Below, one piece after another: positions 52,465 through 62,397 of a DNA stretch of 64,000 nucleotides. The position numbers were made by a program, and so were the translations under genes. Each line of letters starts with the position of its first letter. The first letter of the stretch is position 1. Source of the stretch: an uncultured Clostridia bacterium. GTDB lineage: Bacteria; Bacillota; Clostridia; TANB77; CAG-508. Where the stretch lies: assembly GCA_934120045.1 (NCBI GenBank), contig CAKOTF010000001.1:124001-188000 (forward strand). Reading direction: 5' to 3'. The notes beneath the pieces are model-generated. The model worked only from the letters and a program-made list of their open reading frames with translations. It did not search any database and was not told the DNA's origin.

Positions 52465-52998
52465 ATGAAAAAAGCATTAATATATATATCTTTAATTTTT
52501 GTTTTTATATTTATCTATTTATTACAATCTCTATTTTTTGTGAATTTTACAATAGCAGGAGTAAAGCCTAATGTAGTAGTAATATTAGTGCTTTTTATAG
52601 GTCTATTTATGGGAAGAAGTCGAGGAATAATATATGGAATAATATATGGAATCTTAATTGATTTATGGATTGGAAAAAATATTGGAATAACTTCAATTTG
52701 CTTAGCTGTTGTTGGAATTGTTGGAGGAGCATTTGATAAAAATTTTTCTAAAGATAGTAGAATAGTAATACTTCTTATAGGAGCTTTTTGTACAATTATA
52801 TATGAAGCATTAATGTATATACTTCAGATAATATTTTTGAATGTAAGTGTAGAAGTGTTTTCATTTGTGAAAATTTTGACAATCGAGACAATTTATAATA
52901 TTTTGATAATAACAATAATATATCCAATAATGAAAAATGTCGGATATGAAGTTGAAAGTGAAATAAAAGGAGATAAAATTTTAACGAGATATTTTTAA
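52465..52998 (+). CDS. mreD: Rod shape-determining protein MreD
   Basis: A 177-residue protein with five or six membrane helices, starting ALIYISLIFVFIFIYLLQS, with KPNVVVILVLFIGLFMGRSRGIIYGIIYGILIDLWIG, typical of MreD. It partners MreC and PBP2 in rod-shape elongation. GAGAG lies before the ATG. Order mreB-mreC-mreD is kept. Confidence 0.93.
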   Translation: MKKALIYISLIFVFIFIYLLQSLFFVNFTIAGVKPNVVVILVLFIGLFMGRSRGIIYGIIYGILIDLWIGKNIGITSICLAVVGIVGGAFDKNFSKDSRIVILLIGAFCTIIYEALMYILQIIFLNVSVEVFSFVKILTIETIYNILIITIIYPIMKNVGYEVESEIKGDKILTRYF

Positions 52999-53034
52999 AA
53001 ACAAAATAAAAAATAGTGGAAAGAAGGTGGAGAA

Positions 53035-55155
53035 TTGAACAAAAGAATTAGCTTTGACAGAGATACTTCTTGGGAACAAGAAGTTGGAATAAAACAAGTT
53101 AATTTTAGATTTAATATAATAACAATACTTGTATATGCAATTGGCATAATTCTTATTGCTCAATTGTTCAACTTACAAGTAGTGCATGGAGAAAGTTATA
53201 GACAGCAATCAAATACAAGACTTTCAAGAATAAGTAAAATAGATTCTGTAAGAGGTTCTATCTTAGATAGATCTGGAACAGAATTAGCTGGAATTAGAGC
53301 TGTTAATAATGTTGAAATATATAAAACAAATGTATCTGATGAAGAATTAAATACAGCAATATTGAAATTAGTTAATTTATTAAATGAACAACAAGCTACA
53401 TATACAGACACATTTCCTGTAAAAATAGCACCATTTGAATATACTATATCAGATAGCACATTAGAAAAATGGAAAAAGAAATATAAATTTTCAGAAGATG
53501 CAACAGCAGAAGAAGCATTTTATAAATTTAAATCTAAATATCAAATTTTAACAGATAATGTTGAAGACATAAGAAAAATAATTTCAATAAGATATTTAAT
53601 TACAACAACAGGATATAGTGCAACAAAACCAATAACAATTTCAAAAGATGTAAATGATACTGTTGTGGCACAAATAAATGAAAGAAATGGTGAATTTCCA
53701 GGAATAAGTATTGATACGACTGCAGAAAGAGTATATAATAATGGAACATTAGCAGCACATGTGATTGGATATACAAGAACAATAAGTGATGAAGAATATC
53801 AACAAAGAAAAGATAAATATGATATAGATGATATTATTGGAAAAACTGGTATAGAATCAATGTTTGAAGAATATTTAAAAGGAACAAGTGGACAGAAACA
53901 AGTAGAAATGTCTGTTGATGGAACGATAACAGGTGAAAATATAACTAAAGAAGCTGTTGCAGGGAGTAGCATAATGTTAACAATAGATTCAACATTACAG
54001 TCAGTTACAGAAGAAGCTTTAGCAAATTGTGTAGAAAAGATTAAAAACGGGGGTTTTTCTCAAGTTTATGATGCAAAAGGAGGAGCAGCAGTTGTTATGA
54101 ATGTAAATACAGGAGAAGTTTTAGCAATGGCGAGTTATCCATCATATGATCCACAATGGTTTGTAGGAAAATTAGAATCAGATAAATGGAATTATATGAA
54201 TGATGGTGAAACACATCCATTATTAAATAAAGCAATACAAGGAACGTATGAGCCAGGTTCTGTATATAAAATGATAACTGCAATAGCTGGACTTGAAACA
54301 GGTACAATAACATCAAAGGAAAAAATCAATGACACAGGTATTTATACAAAATATTATCCACCAAGAAAATGTTGGTATTATACAAGTTATCATAGAGGAC
54401 ATGGATATTTGAATGTAACGCAAGCACTTCAACATTCTTGTAATTATTTCTTTTATGAAATTGGAGATAGAATGGGAATTGATTCAATAGCGAGATATGC
54501 TTTGCATTTTGGATTGGGAAAATTAACTGGAATAGAATTGCCAAGTGAAAAAACAGGAACATTAGCTCAAAGAAAAGATGGATGGGGTCCTGGTGATACA
54601 TTAAGTGCAGCGATAGGACAGGGAGATAATAGTTTTACACCAATTCAAATTGCGAAATATATTTCATCAATTGCCAATGGGGGGACTGTTGTACAACCAT
54701 CAATAGTTAAAACTATTCTAAATTCAGATGGAACAGAAATATCACAAGAAAAAATTAGAAATTTTGTAAACAGTAAACTTGGTATAACAAATCAAGATGA
54801 TAGAATAGAAATAACTGCAGAAAGCATAGAAATAGCAAAAGAAGGAATGAGAATGGCAACAAGTGAAGCAGGAGGAACAGCATATAATATATTTAAAAAT
54901 TTTATTGTAGAAGTAGCTGGAAAAACAGGTTCTGCTGAAACGGCACAAAGTGATATAGTAAATGCTTGGTTTGTCTGTTTTGCACCATTTGATAATCCTG
55001 AAGTAGCTATAGCTGTAATGATAGAAAATGGTGGACATGGAAATTATGCTGCCGAAGTAGCTAGAGATGTATTAACACAATATTTTGGAATGAATGTTGC
55101 AGAAGAGATAAGTGAAAATTTAAGTGCTGTACCATATGTTGAACAAATGAGATGA
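53035..55155 (+). CDS. mrdA: Penicillin-binding protein 2 (elongation transpeptidase)
   Basis: A 706-residue class B PBP with one N-terminal membrane helix (about 27-48), a dimerisation domain (R-GSILDRSGTELAG motif) and a transpeptidase domain with Ser409 in EPGSVYKM (SxxK), Ser468-Cys-Asn470 (SxN) and Lys630-Thr-Gly (KTGSAET). It cross-links peptidoglycan in lateral growth. TTG start with AAGGTGGAG. Immediately after mreD, as in Firmicutes rod operons. A SpoVD-like role cannot be ruled out, but no PASTA domain is present. Confidence 0.94.
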   Translation: MNKRISFDRDTSWEQEVGIKQVNFRFNIITILVYAIGIILIAQLFNLQVVHGESYRQQSNTRLSRISKIDSVRGSILDRSGTELAGIRAVNNVEIYKTNVSDEELNTAILKLVNLLNEQQATYTDTFPVKIAPFEYTISDSTLEKWKKKYKFSEDATAEEAFYKFKSKYQILTDNVEDIRKIISIRYLITTTGYSATKPITISKDVNDTVVAQINERNGEFPGISIDTTAERVYNNGTLAAHVIGYTRTISDEEYQQRKDKYDIDDIIGKTGIESMFEEYLKGTSGQKQVEMSVDGTITGENITKEAVAGSSIMLTIDSTLQSVTEEALANCVEKIKNGGFSQVYDAKGGAAVVMNVNTGEVLAMASYPSYDPQWFVGKLESDKWNYMNDGETHPLLNKAIQGTYEPGSVYKMITAIAGLETGTITSKEKINDTGIYTKYYPPRKCWYYTSYHRGHGYLNVTQALQHSCNYFFYEIGDRMGIDSIARYALHFGLGKLTGIELPSEKTGTLAQRKDGWGPGDTLSAAIGQGDNSFTPIQIAKYISSIANGGTVVQPSIVKTILNSDGTEISQEKIRNFVNSKLGITNQDDRIEITAESIEIAKEGMRMATSEAGGTAYNIFKNFIVEVAGKTGSAETAQSDIVNAWFVCFAPFDNPEVAIAVMIENGGHGNYAAEVARDVLTQYFGMNVAEEISENLSAVPYVEQMR

Positions 55156-55184
55156 AATAGTTGTAAGTTTTGGAGGAAAATTTA

Positions 55185-55799
55185 ATGGGTTGTATTAGTA
55201 TAAACTTAAAAAAAGAAGAAACATTAGTAAAGATTGAAGATAATGCAACAGAAGAAGAAATAATAGAAGAACTAAAGACAAAAATTACAGAATTAACAAA
55301 ATTATATCAAGAAGAAAAAACGCCAATTAGATTTACTGGAAAAATATTATCAGATAAAGAGATAGAGGATATAAAAAAATTAGTTAAAGAATATTTAAGT
55401 GTAGAAATAAATTTTGATACTCCGACAACTTTGGGTTTACATAGCATTTTAAGAAGTTATAAAGAAAAAATAGAAAATTCTGATACTATCTTTCAGAGAG
55501 GTTCTGTAAGATCTGGACAAAAAATTGAGGCAAAAGGTAGTGTAGTAATTATTGGAGATGTGAATGCAGGGGCTGAAGTAATTGCTGGTGATAATATAAT
55601 AATCCAAGGAAATTTAAGGGGCCTTGCTCATGCTGGTGCAAAAGGAAACAAAGATGCAATAATCACAGCTGGAAATTTAGAAGCATTACAGGTAAGAATT
55701 TCTAATATTGTGAAAGAAATTGATAAGACAGACAATTTTAATATAGCTAGAGCATATATATGTGTAAAAAATGATAAAATAGAAATAGAAAAATGGTAA
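55185..55799 (+). CDS. minC: Septum site-determining protein MinC
   Basis: A 204-residue FtsZ antagonist. The N-terminal domain is short; the C-terminal beta-helix is clear: QRGSVRSGQKIEAKGSVVIIGDVNAGAEVIAGDNI and GLAHAGAKGN, then ITAGNLEALQVRIS. It blocks Z-rings near poles together with MinD. Start 55185 after TGGAGGA; a longer upstream frame overlaps the RBS. In most Firmicutes minD follows; here a terminator and opposite-strand genes follow instead. Confidence 0.92.
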   Translation: MGCISINLKKEETLVKIEDNATEEEIIEELKTKITELTKLYQEEKTPIRFTGKILSDKEIEDIKKLVKEYLSVEINFDTPTTLGLHSILRSYKEKIENSDTIFQRGSVRSGQKIEAKGSVVIIGDVNAGAEVIAGDNIIIQGNLRGLAHAGAKGNKDAIITAGNLEALQVRISNIVKEIDKTDNFNIARAYICVKNDKIEIEKW

Positions 55800-55807
55800 A
55801 TAAAAGT

Positions 55808-55847
55808 AGAGAAAAGGGTCTTATGAAGGCCATTTTCTCTATTTTTA
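55808..55847 (+). terminator. Terminator of the rod-shape operon
   Basis: AGAGAAAA (55808-55815) pairs with TTTTCTCT (55833-55840), with GGG..GGCC inner pairing, then ATTTTTATT. Confidence 0.8.
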
Positions 55848-56198
55848 TTAACTAATAAGAAGTAGAACTAGAGCTAGAAATAATCCTTCATCTTTAACAT
55901 CTTCTTTGTACAAAAAGAAGATTAAACTCAAAATAAGAACATCATCAAAATATAATTTTAAGCCAAATAAATCTAAAACAAAATCTTTATTTGGAGGAAG
56001 ATTTTTTGAAGAAATATTTGATTGAATATTATTATTTTTTAAATCACTTTTTTTCTCATTTTCTTGATTATTTGAAAAAAAATTACTATTAGAATTTTTT
56101 AAAGTATTAAGGGAAAAAGACCTGTAATTTGATGGAATAAAATTTCTGCTATGAATATTGTTATAAAAAGGTGAATAACTTTTATTAAAATTTTGCAT
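55848..56198 (-). CDS. Small protein with hydrophobic C-terminus, unknown function
   Basis: A 116-residue protein. The N-terminal 70 residues are Asn/Ser-rich and unstructured; the last 45 are strongly hydrophobic and look conserved (FGLKLYFDDVLILSLIFFLYKEDVKDEGLFLALVLLLIS), with two membrane-embedded or amphipathic helices and acidic residues between. AAGGAGG lies just before the ATG. It is the second gene of a minus-strand pair with 56230. I know no named family; the sporulation-gene-rich neighbourhood makes a spore role possible (inference). Confidence 0.6.
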   Translation of the reverse strand: MQNFNKSYSPFYNNIHSRNFIPSNYRSFSLNTLKNSNSNFFSNNQENEKKSDLKNNNIQSNISSKNLPPNKDFVLDLFGLKLYFDDVLILSLIFFLYKEDVKDEGLFLALVLLLIS

Positions 56199-56229
56199 AA
56201 TGTCTTTTTCCTCCTTAATATTGAAAAAA

Positions 56230-56691
56230 TCAATCTTTTTTATCTGTATTTGGTTTATTCATAAAATCGGCAATTTTGCTTATGTTTAACATATTTACAT
56301 ATTGGTCTACTTTATTTTTTTTGCTTTCTCTTAAATAAGGCTTTAATGAATATAATAGATTAGCTCTTGGATCATTTTTATTGTTCATATTTTCCATAAT
56401 AGATTTCATTTTTAATATTGTATTCATATCTACATTAAAATTATTTTGATTAGAATTATTATTATTAGATGAAGAATTTGAATTAAGAGAAGAACTTAAA
56501 TTATTAAGCATTTCAGGTGAGACTTGGCTTAGAATTTTGTTTATATCTATATTTGAAGAATTATTACTTGAAGAATTATTATCTGAGGATTTCATAGAAT
56601 TCATCATTTGTTGAATTTCTGGTGGAATATTTCCAGTATTTATCATATTTTTTACATTGTTAAATATATCATTCATATTAGTATTATCCAT
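56230..56691 (-). CDS. Asn/Ser-rich protein with helical C-terminus, unknown function
   Basis: A 153-residue soluble protein. Start 56691 after AGGAG is preferred to a much longer upstream extension, which reads a membrane-like sequence but has no RBS and overlaps the promoter of the opposite-strand gene. A low-complexity Asn/Ser middle joins a helical N-terminus (NDIFNNVKNMINTGNIPPEIQQMM) and a C-terminal block NLLYSLKPYLRESKKNKVDQYVNML, which looks conserved. Same operon as the gene at 55848. No family recognised. Confidence 0.6.
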   Translation of the reverse strand: MDNTNMNDIFNNVKNMINTGNIPPEIQQMMNSMKSSDNNSSSNNSSNIDINKILSQVSPEMLNNLSSSLNSNSSSNNNNSNQNNFNVDMNTILKMKSIMENMNNKNDPRANLLYSLKPYLRESKKNKVDQYVNMLNISKIADFMNKPNTDKKD

Positions 56692-56781
56692 GATTATCAC
56701 ACTCCTAGTTATTAAATTATATGTTTTTATAATTATAATATGAAAAGTATTTATAAAATGTGAAAAAATAGGGATTTTTAA

Positions 56782-56810
56782 TTGACTTTTTAGTGATAAA
56801 ATAGTAAAAT
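56782..56810 (+). promoter_or_regulatory. Sigma-A promoter for the large surface protein gene
   Basis: TTGACT (56782-56787), 17-nt spacer, TAAAAT (56805-56810); about 54 nt before ATG 56865. Confidence 0.65.
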
Positions 56811-56864
56811 ATAAATTGTAAAAATGTTTGAAAACATGAATTATAATTGGAAAGGAAAAGTAAA

Positions 56865-59800
56865 ATGAACAAGAAAAATTTAAAATTTGTAATAGCATTT
56901 ATTATATTTTTTATTATGATTTTTGGATTATTGGTAAGCCAAATTGGAAGTTTTGCAGTAGTTGCAGAAAAACCAATTTATATAAATTTAGGAAAATCCA
57001 AAAATGTTAATGGAAAAAATATAGGTTATGGAATAAATGATCCAACAGAATCTACTGGAAATTATATTTGGCAAATAAACCAATATAATAGTAATAATGT
57101 AAATGATAAAGTTACTAATGCAAGAAATTTATATTGTATAAAAGCAGAGTATGGAAAATCATGGGTAAGTAATGGAGGAAAGGAAACTAATATAGTAGAA
57201 TATAACTTATCATATGATTTAGAACAACAACGAGAAGAGATATTAAAGAAATTAGTTGATTCTTCTGATGAAAATACAGTAATAAAAAATCTATTAACTC
57301 CAGAAAAAGGAGCATATAATCAAATTTTATGGATATTAGATAATGCATATATTCCAGGTACAACAAATAAAGAAGAATATTTAAAAAAGTTTAATGCAGT
57401 TTATGATGTTGCAGTTGGAGATACATTAACAGATGAAGACATAATAGCAATTCAAAAAATGGTAATATGGTATTTTACAAATTATATAATTCATGATGAT
57501 ATAACTTATAATCCATCTAATAGATGGGAAATTTATAATCAAACTGATTCAGAAACAGGATCTTGGTTAAAAATAACAAATGACAATTGGGCAACTCAAG
57601 CAAGTATTGGAGAAGGAAACAATGAGAACAGAAGAAAATATGAATCAGATTTATTATACAAGAATTTAATAAAGGCTGCAAATGATGGAGCAAGTGAATA
57701 TAACACAACAAGAACACCAGTAAGTATAAACACAAATGGATTAACAAAAGTTGCAGACAATAAATATAAAATTTCAATAAAAAAAGTCGGAGAATATTAT
57801 GTTTTAGGTCCAATGAAATTAAATGGAACTAATAATGTAAATTCATCAATAACATTAAAAGTAACAGACAAAAATGGTAACGAAATAACAGATTATAAAA
57901 TTTCAGATTCAGAAGGAAATGAACAAAATAAAACAATAAATGATTATATAGGAAATGAAGATGGATTTTATATAAAAGTTTCATCAACAAATGGAAAAAC
58001 AATTAAAGTTTCTCTTAATATAACAAATTCTGGAACAAAGAAAACATTATGGTTAAAAGGAACAGAAACAGATACAAAAATTACATTAGCTGGTGAACAA
58101 CCATTAGTAGAAATAACAAGAACACCAGAAACAATAGAAACAGAATTAACTGCAGAATATACAGAATTTGACTTAGCATTACGTAAATACATAATAGAAG
58201 TAAATGGAAGAAAATTAACAGATCTAAATTTATCATCAAGAAATCCAAGAATAGATGAGAGTACATTAAAAACAGGTACAACAGCAACATATAAACATAG
58301 AAAAGATCCCGTTGAAGTCAAAGAAAATGATGTAATAACATATTCGATAACAATATATAATGAAGGAGATATTGATGGATATGCAAGTAAAATTATTGAC
58401 CAATTGCCAACAGGTTTAATAGTATCTCCTGAAAATCCAGAAACAATAACATCAATAGGAAAAGATGGAAATGCCAAAAACCAATATAAAATAACAAATG
58501 GATTGCCAACAGCATCAACATCAGGTGCTCCTGCAAATGCAATAGTGTTTAATATAGTAACACCGGCAAATAGTTTAAAAGCATATTCAGAAGCAGATGG
58601 ATTAGATTATGAAACACTAACATTTAAGTGTATTGTAAAACAAGAACCAGATACAAAAAATGATAAAATATTAACAAATGTTGCATGGATAGCAGATGCA
58701 AAAGATTCAAACGGAAATAGTGTAACAGATAGAGATTCATCACCAAGCACATCACCAAATGTAAATAGAGATAATATGGAAAATTATACAGGAAATACAT
58801 CAAATAAAGAAGATTTAAAAGATGATAATTATTTCTATAAAGGTGAACAAGATGATGATGACTTTGAAAAATTAGTTGTAAAACCTGTACAAAAAGTATT
58901 TGATTTAGAGTTAGTAAAATTTATAGCAGCAGTAAGTAAAGACGAAAAAATTGAAAATGGAGAGTATTTAACAGATACCAAAAATGCAGATGGAGTATAT
59001 ACAAGAGCTCCAAAAATAATAATCGAAAAAGATGAAAGCAAGCAAGACACTAATAGAAAAATAAAATGTGATTGGTCACCAAGCAATAAAGAAGCATTAC
59101 TTGTAAATCCAGATGATTATGTATTATATACAATAAGAGTATATAATGCTGGTGAAGTAGATGGTTATGCAGCATCTATAAAAGATTTATTACCAGTAGG
59201 CTTGGAATTTGTTGATGTAAAAGATGAAAGCTTAGACTACTATGGAATTTGGAAACTTGAGACAATGACAGATGAAAATGGAGAGGAAAGACAATTAATA
59301 TCAACAGATTATTTGGCAAAAGGAAAAGGAAAAGAATTAAATTCTGTTGAAGGAAATGCAAATTATACAGCAAATTTATTAAGAGCTTTAGATGATAGTA
59401 AAAATGTATCAGATACAGAACCAAAAAATCCAGACTATAGAGATGTTCAAGTACTATGTAGAGTAAAAGAACAAACTAATAAAGTATTAGTAAATTATGC
59501 ACAAATATCAGCAGACACAGATAAAAATGGTAATGAAATTGATGATAAAGATTCAACTCCAGACAATTTACCAAAAGATGGACCACATGAAGATGATGAA
59601 GATTTAGAAAGATTAAAAGTAAAAGGACCAGATAAATATAGTTTGATATTAGTAAAAGAAGATAAAAATGGTAAACAATTAGATTCAACAGCAGAGTTTG
59701 AAGTAACAACAAATGGAAAAAAAGAAACAAAGAAAATAACTGGTAAATTAACAATTGCAGAAAATGTAACAATAGATGCAGATCATCTAACAGAAGATGT

Positions 59801-62138
59801 ATATGTAATAAAAGAAACAAAAGCACCAGATGATTATTGTAAATTTGATGGAACAATAACAATAACAGTAACAAAGAAAGAAAAAGATGATGGGTCTGGA
59901 TATGAAAAGTCAATGAAATATACAGTCATAGACTCTAAAGGAAATGATATTACAAATAAAAAAGATGCAAATGTATATTTAAATGAAGATGGAAATATTT
60001 ATGTAGAAGTAAGAAACTATGAAGAACCTGAAATACATAAAGGTGTAAAAGATGTAACAAATCAAGATTCAGGATATAATGCAGATGAAGTACATACATG
60101 GGTAATAGAATCAGATATTCCATCAAACTTAGATGATTATAAACTTTATGACACAGTAGACAATATTGATTATAGATTAAAATTTGAAGGAACAAATAAA
60201 GTTGTTGTAAAAATAGGAAATACAACATTAAAAGAAGGAACAGATTATAAAATTTCATTTGTTGAAAATGCAAATGGAATACAAAATAAAACAACATCAG
60301 GAAAATTAACATTAACATTTTTAGATACTGAAAATGGAATGAATGCTTCAACAACATTAAAAAATAATCAAGGAAAGAAAATTCAAGTAATATTTAATAC
60401 AACTTTTGCTAAAGACGAAAATGGTAATCTTTTAGCAGCAATGGGAGAACAAATACCAAACCAAGCAAAATTAGAATATATAAATACATCAAGTGATAAC
60501 AAAGTAACTAAAGAATCTGAAAAACCAGAAATTCATACAGGAGGAGTTGTTCTATATAAATATTATGAATTAAAAGATGAAAAACACTCATTAGAAGGAG
60601 CAAAATTTGGAATCTATGCAACAGAGGAAGATGCAAAAAATAATAAAAATATTATAATGACAGCAACATCAGATAAAGATGGGCTTGTAAGATTTACAGG
60701 ATTAAAATATGGTGGAGATGCAAAAAATAGTGAAAGTAACAAACAACAAGATGGAACATATAAATATGATGCAGATAAAGCAAGTACAAATTATTGGATA
60801 GCTGAAATAGAAGCTCCAAATGGATTTGAAAAATATAATGAAATAATAGCTGTAACAATTAATAAAGACAGTTATAATGAAAAAACACCAATATATCAGG
60901 TAAAAAATAATAAATTAAATTTTGACTTAGCATTAAGAAAATTCATAACACAAGTTCAAGACACAGAAGTAACAACAAGAATACCACAAGTTAAATATGA
61001 AAATGGTAAAATATCTTATGAACATACAAAAGAACCATTAGTAGTACATGTTAATGATGTTGTAATATATACATTAAGAATATTTAACGAAGGAAATATT
61101 GATGGGTATGCTAGTACGATAACAGATGATATTCCAGATTACCTAGAATATCTACCAGAAAATGAAACAAATACAAAATATTTATGGAAAATGTATGATA
61201 AAGATGGAAATGAAACACAAGATGTAAGTGAAGCAGTAAAAATAAAAACAACATATTTATCAAAAGAAAATGAGAAAACAGCAGGAGAAAATTTATTAAA
61301 AGCATTTGATGGAAATGTTGCTAATATTTCATATAAAGACATAAAAATAGCATTTAAAGTAAAAGATCCAAATTCAAACACATATATAATAACAAACCAT
61401 GCACAAATTTCAGATGATTCTGATAAAGATGGAAAACCAATTGAAGATATAGATTCAGTACCAGATGAATGGAATGAAGGCGAAGATGATCAAGACGTAG
61501 AACATGTAAAAGTTGAATATTTTGATTTAGCATTACTAAAATATGTAACAAAAGCAATAGTAATAGAAAATGGTCAAGAAAGAATTACAGAAACAGGATA
61601 TAATGGATTAGAAGATCCAGAGCCAGTAGTAAAAGTAGAAATCAAGAAAAAACAACTAAAAAATGTTATAGTAAAATTTGCATATGGAATAAAAATAACA
61701 AACGAAGGTGATATACCAGGATATGCAAAAGAAATAACAGATTACGTACCAGCAGGACTAAGATTTGAAGCTGCAGATAACCCTGGATGGACAGATGAAG
61801 GAAATAATGTAATATCAACAAGATTGTTAGAAGGAACATTATTACAACCAGGTGAAAGTGCAACAGTAGAAGTTGTATTAACATGGATAAATGGGGCTAA
61901 TAACTTAGGGGAAAAGATAAACACAGCAGAAATCTCTGAAGACTATAATGATCATGGAGATGTGCCAGATAGGGATTCAACACCAGATAATCAAGTACCA
62001 GGTGAAGATGATATAGATATAGCAAAAGTTATATTAGCAATATCAACAGGTATTGGTCAAACATTCTTTGGACTAACAATTGGATTACTTTCAGTAGTAT
62101 TAGTTGGAATTGTTTTGATAAAGAAATTTGTACTATAG
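56865..62138 (+). CDS. Very large secreted adhesin-like surface protein with repeat domains
   Basis: A 1757-residue protein. Signal/anchor helix at about 8-31. A Cys-bearing N-terminal region (thioester-like? YCIKAEYG) with KMVIWYFTNY precedes repeated DUF11/Cna-B-like units that begin FDLALRKYI (near residue 436), FDLELVKFI, YSLILVKED, FDLALRKFI and FDLALLKYV. Each has an N-EGDIDGYA..I-D-LP-GL strand pair and ends with a D-DS-P acidic loop. Lys and Asn/Asp in such domains often form isopeptide bonds. A C-terminal hydrophobic helix (IGQTFFGLTIGLLSVVLVGIVLIKKFVL) ends in KKFVL; no LPxTG motif is seen, so anchoring is probably membrane-based. Likely an adhesin or surface fibre. Confidence 0.8.
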   Translation: MNKKNLKFVIAFIIFFIMIFGLLVSQIGSFAVVAEKPIYINLGKSKNVNGKNIGYGINDPTESTGNYIWQINQYNSNNVNDKVTNARNLYCIKAEYGKSWVSNGGKETNIVEYNLSYDLEQQREEILKKLVDSSDENTVIKNLLTPEKGAYNQILWILDNAYIPGTTNKEEYLKKFNAVYDVAVGDTLTDEDIIAIQKMVIWYFTNYIIHDDITYNPSNRWEIYNQTDSETGSWLKITNDNWATQASIGEGNNENRRKYESDLLYKNLIKAANDGASEYNTTRTPVSINTNGLTKVADNKYKISIKKVGEYYVLGPMKLNGTNNVNSSITLKVTDKNGNEITDYKISDSEGNEQNKTINDYIGNEDGFYIKVSSTNGKTIKVSLNITNSGTKKTLWLKGTETDTKITLAGEQPLVEITRTPETIETELTAEYTEFDLALRKYIIEVNGRKLTDLNLSSRNPRIDESTLKTGTTATYKHRKDPVEVKENDVITYSITIYNEGDIDGYASKIIDQLPTGLIVSPENPETITSIGKDGNAKNQYKITNGLPTASTSGAPANAIVFNIVTPANSLKAYSEADGLDYETLTFKCIVKQEPDTKNDKILTNVAWIADAKDSNGNSVTDRDSSPSTSPNVNRDNMENYTGNTSNKEDLKDDNYFYKGEQDDDDFEKLVVKPVQKVFDLELVKFIAAVSKDEKIENGEYLTDTKNADGVYTRAPKIIIEKDESKQDTNRKIKCDWSPSNKEALLVNPDDYVLYTIRVYNAGEVDGYAASIKDLLPVGLEFVDVKDESLDYYGIWKLETMTDENGEERQLISTDYLAKGKGKELNSVEGNANYTANLLRALDDSKNVSDTEPKNPDYRDVQVLCRVKEQTNKVLVNYAQISADTDKNGNEIDDKDSTPDNLPKDGPHEDDEDLERLKVKGPDKYSLILVKEDKNGKQLDSTAEFEVTTNGKKETKKITGKLTIAENVTIDADHLTEDVYVIKETKAPDDYCKFDGTITITVTKKEKDDGSGYEKSMKYTVIDSKGNDITNKKDANVYLNEDGNIYVEVRNYEEPEIHKGVKDVTNQDSGYNADEVHTWVIESDIPSNLDDYKLYDTVDNIDYRLKFEGTNKVVVKIGNTTLKEGTDYKISFVENANGIQNKTTSGKLTLTFLDTENGMNASTTLKNNQGKKIQVIFNTTFAKDENGNLLAAMGEQIPNQAKLEYINTSSDNKVTKESEKPEIHTGGVVLYKYYELKDEKHSLEGAKFGIYATEEDAKNNKNIIMTATSDKDGLVRFTGLKYGGDAKNSESNKQQDGTYKYDADKASTNYWIAEIEAPNGFEKYNEIIAVTINKDSYNEKTPIYQVKNNKLNFDLALRKFITQVQDTEVTTRIPQVKYENGKISYEHTKEPLVVHVNDVVIYTLRIFNEGNIDGYASTITDDIPDYLEYLPENETNTKYLWKMYDKDGNETQDVSEAVKIKTTYLSKENEKTAGENLLKAFDGNVANISYKDIKIAFKVKDPNSNTYIITNHAQISDDSDKDGKPIEDIDSVPDEWNEGEDDQDVEHVKVEYFDLALLKYVTKAIVIENGQERITETGYNGLEDPEPVVKVEIKKKQLKNVIVKFAYGIKITNEGDIPGYAKEITDYVPAGLRFEAADNPGWTDEGNNVISTRLLEGTLLQPGESATVEVVLTWINGANNLGEKINTAEISEDYNDHGDVPDRDSTPDNQVPGEDDIDIAKVILAISTGIGQTFFGLTIGLLSVVLVGIVLIKKFVL

Positions 62139-62151
62139 TATAAATAATACA

Positions 62152-62187
62152 AAAGAAACTAGAAAAAAATTTTCTAGTTTCTTTTTA
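62152..62187 (+). terminator. Terminator of the large surface protein gene
   Basis: AAAAGAAACTAGAAAA (62152-62167) pairs with TTTTCTAGTTTCTTTT (62171-62186) around a 3-nt loop; perfect stem, T-rich end. Bases 62188-62397 hold no certain gene (see the finding on a 28-codon frame). Confidence 0.9.
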
Positions 62188-62397
62188 CTTGTGTCCGTAG
62201 ATTTATATGGAAAAAATATCATAATAAAGGACAAAAAGTAAAAAATGTAATAAAAATGTAATATTATGTGAAAGTTGAAAAGCCTTAAGTTGGTGGAGAT
62301 TAATGGTCATAAAGCTGTTGGAAAGTATGTTGACTTTTTAATAATTACTATGAGAAAATAAAATAAATAGAAATTAATGGGAGGAGAGAAATAAAAA

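Noticed and set aside
56692..56898. Longer N-terminal extension of the minus-strand gene at 56230
   Set aside because: The added residues read as a hydrophobic shadow over the opposite promoter, while a good RBS precedes the internal ATG at 56691.
62188..62397. Riboswitch (for example c-di-GMP) ahead of the second surface protein
   Set aside because: No conserved riboswitch motif or compelling stem structure was found.
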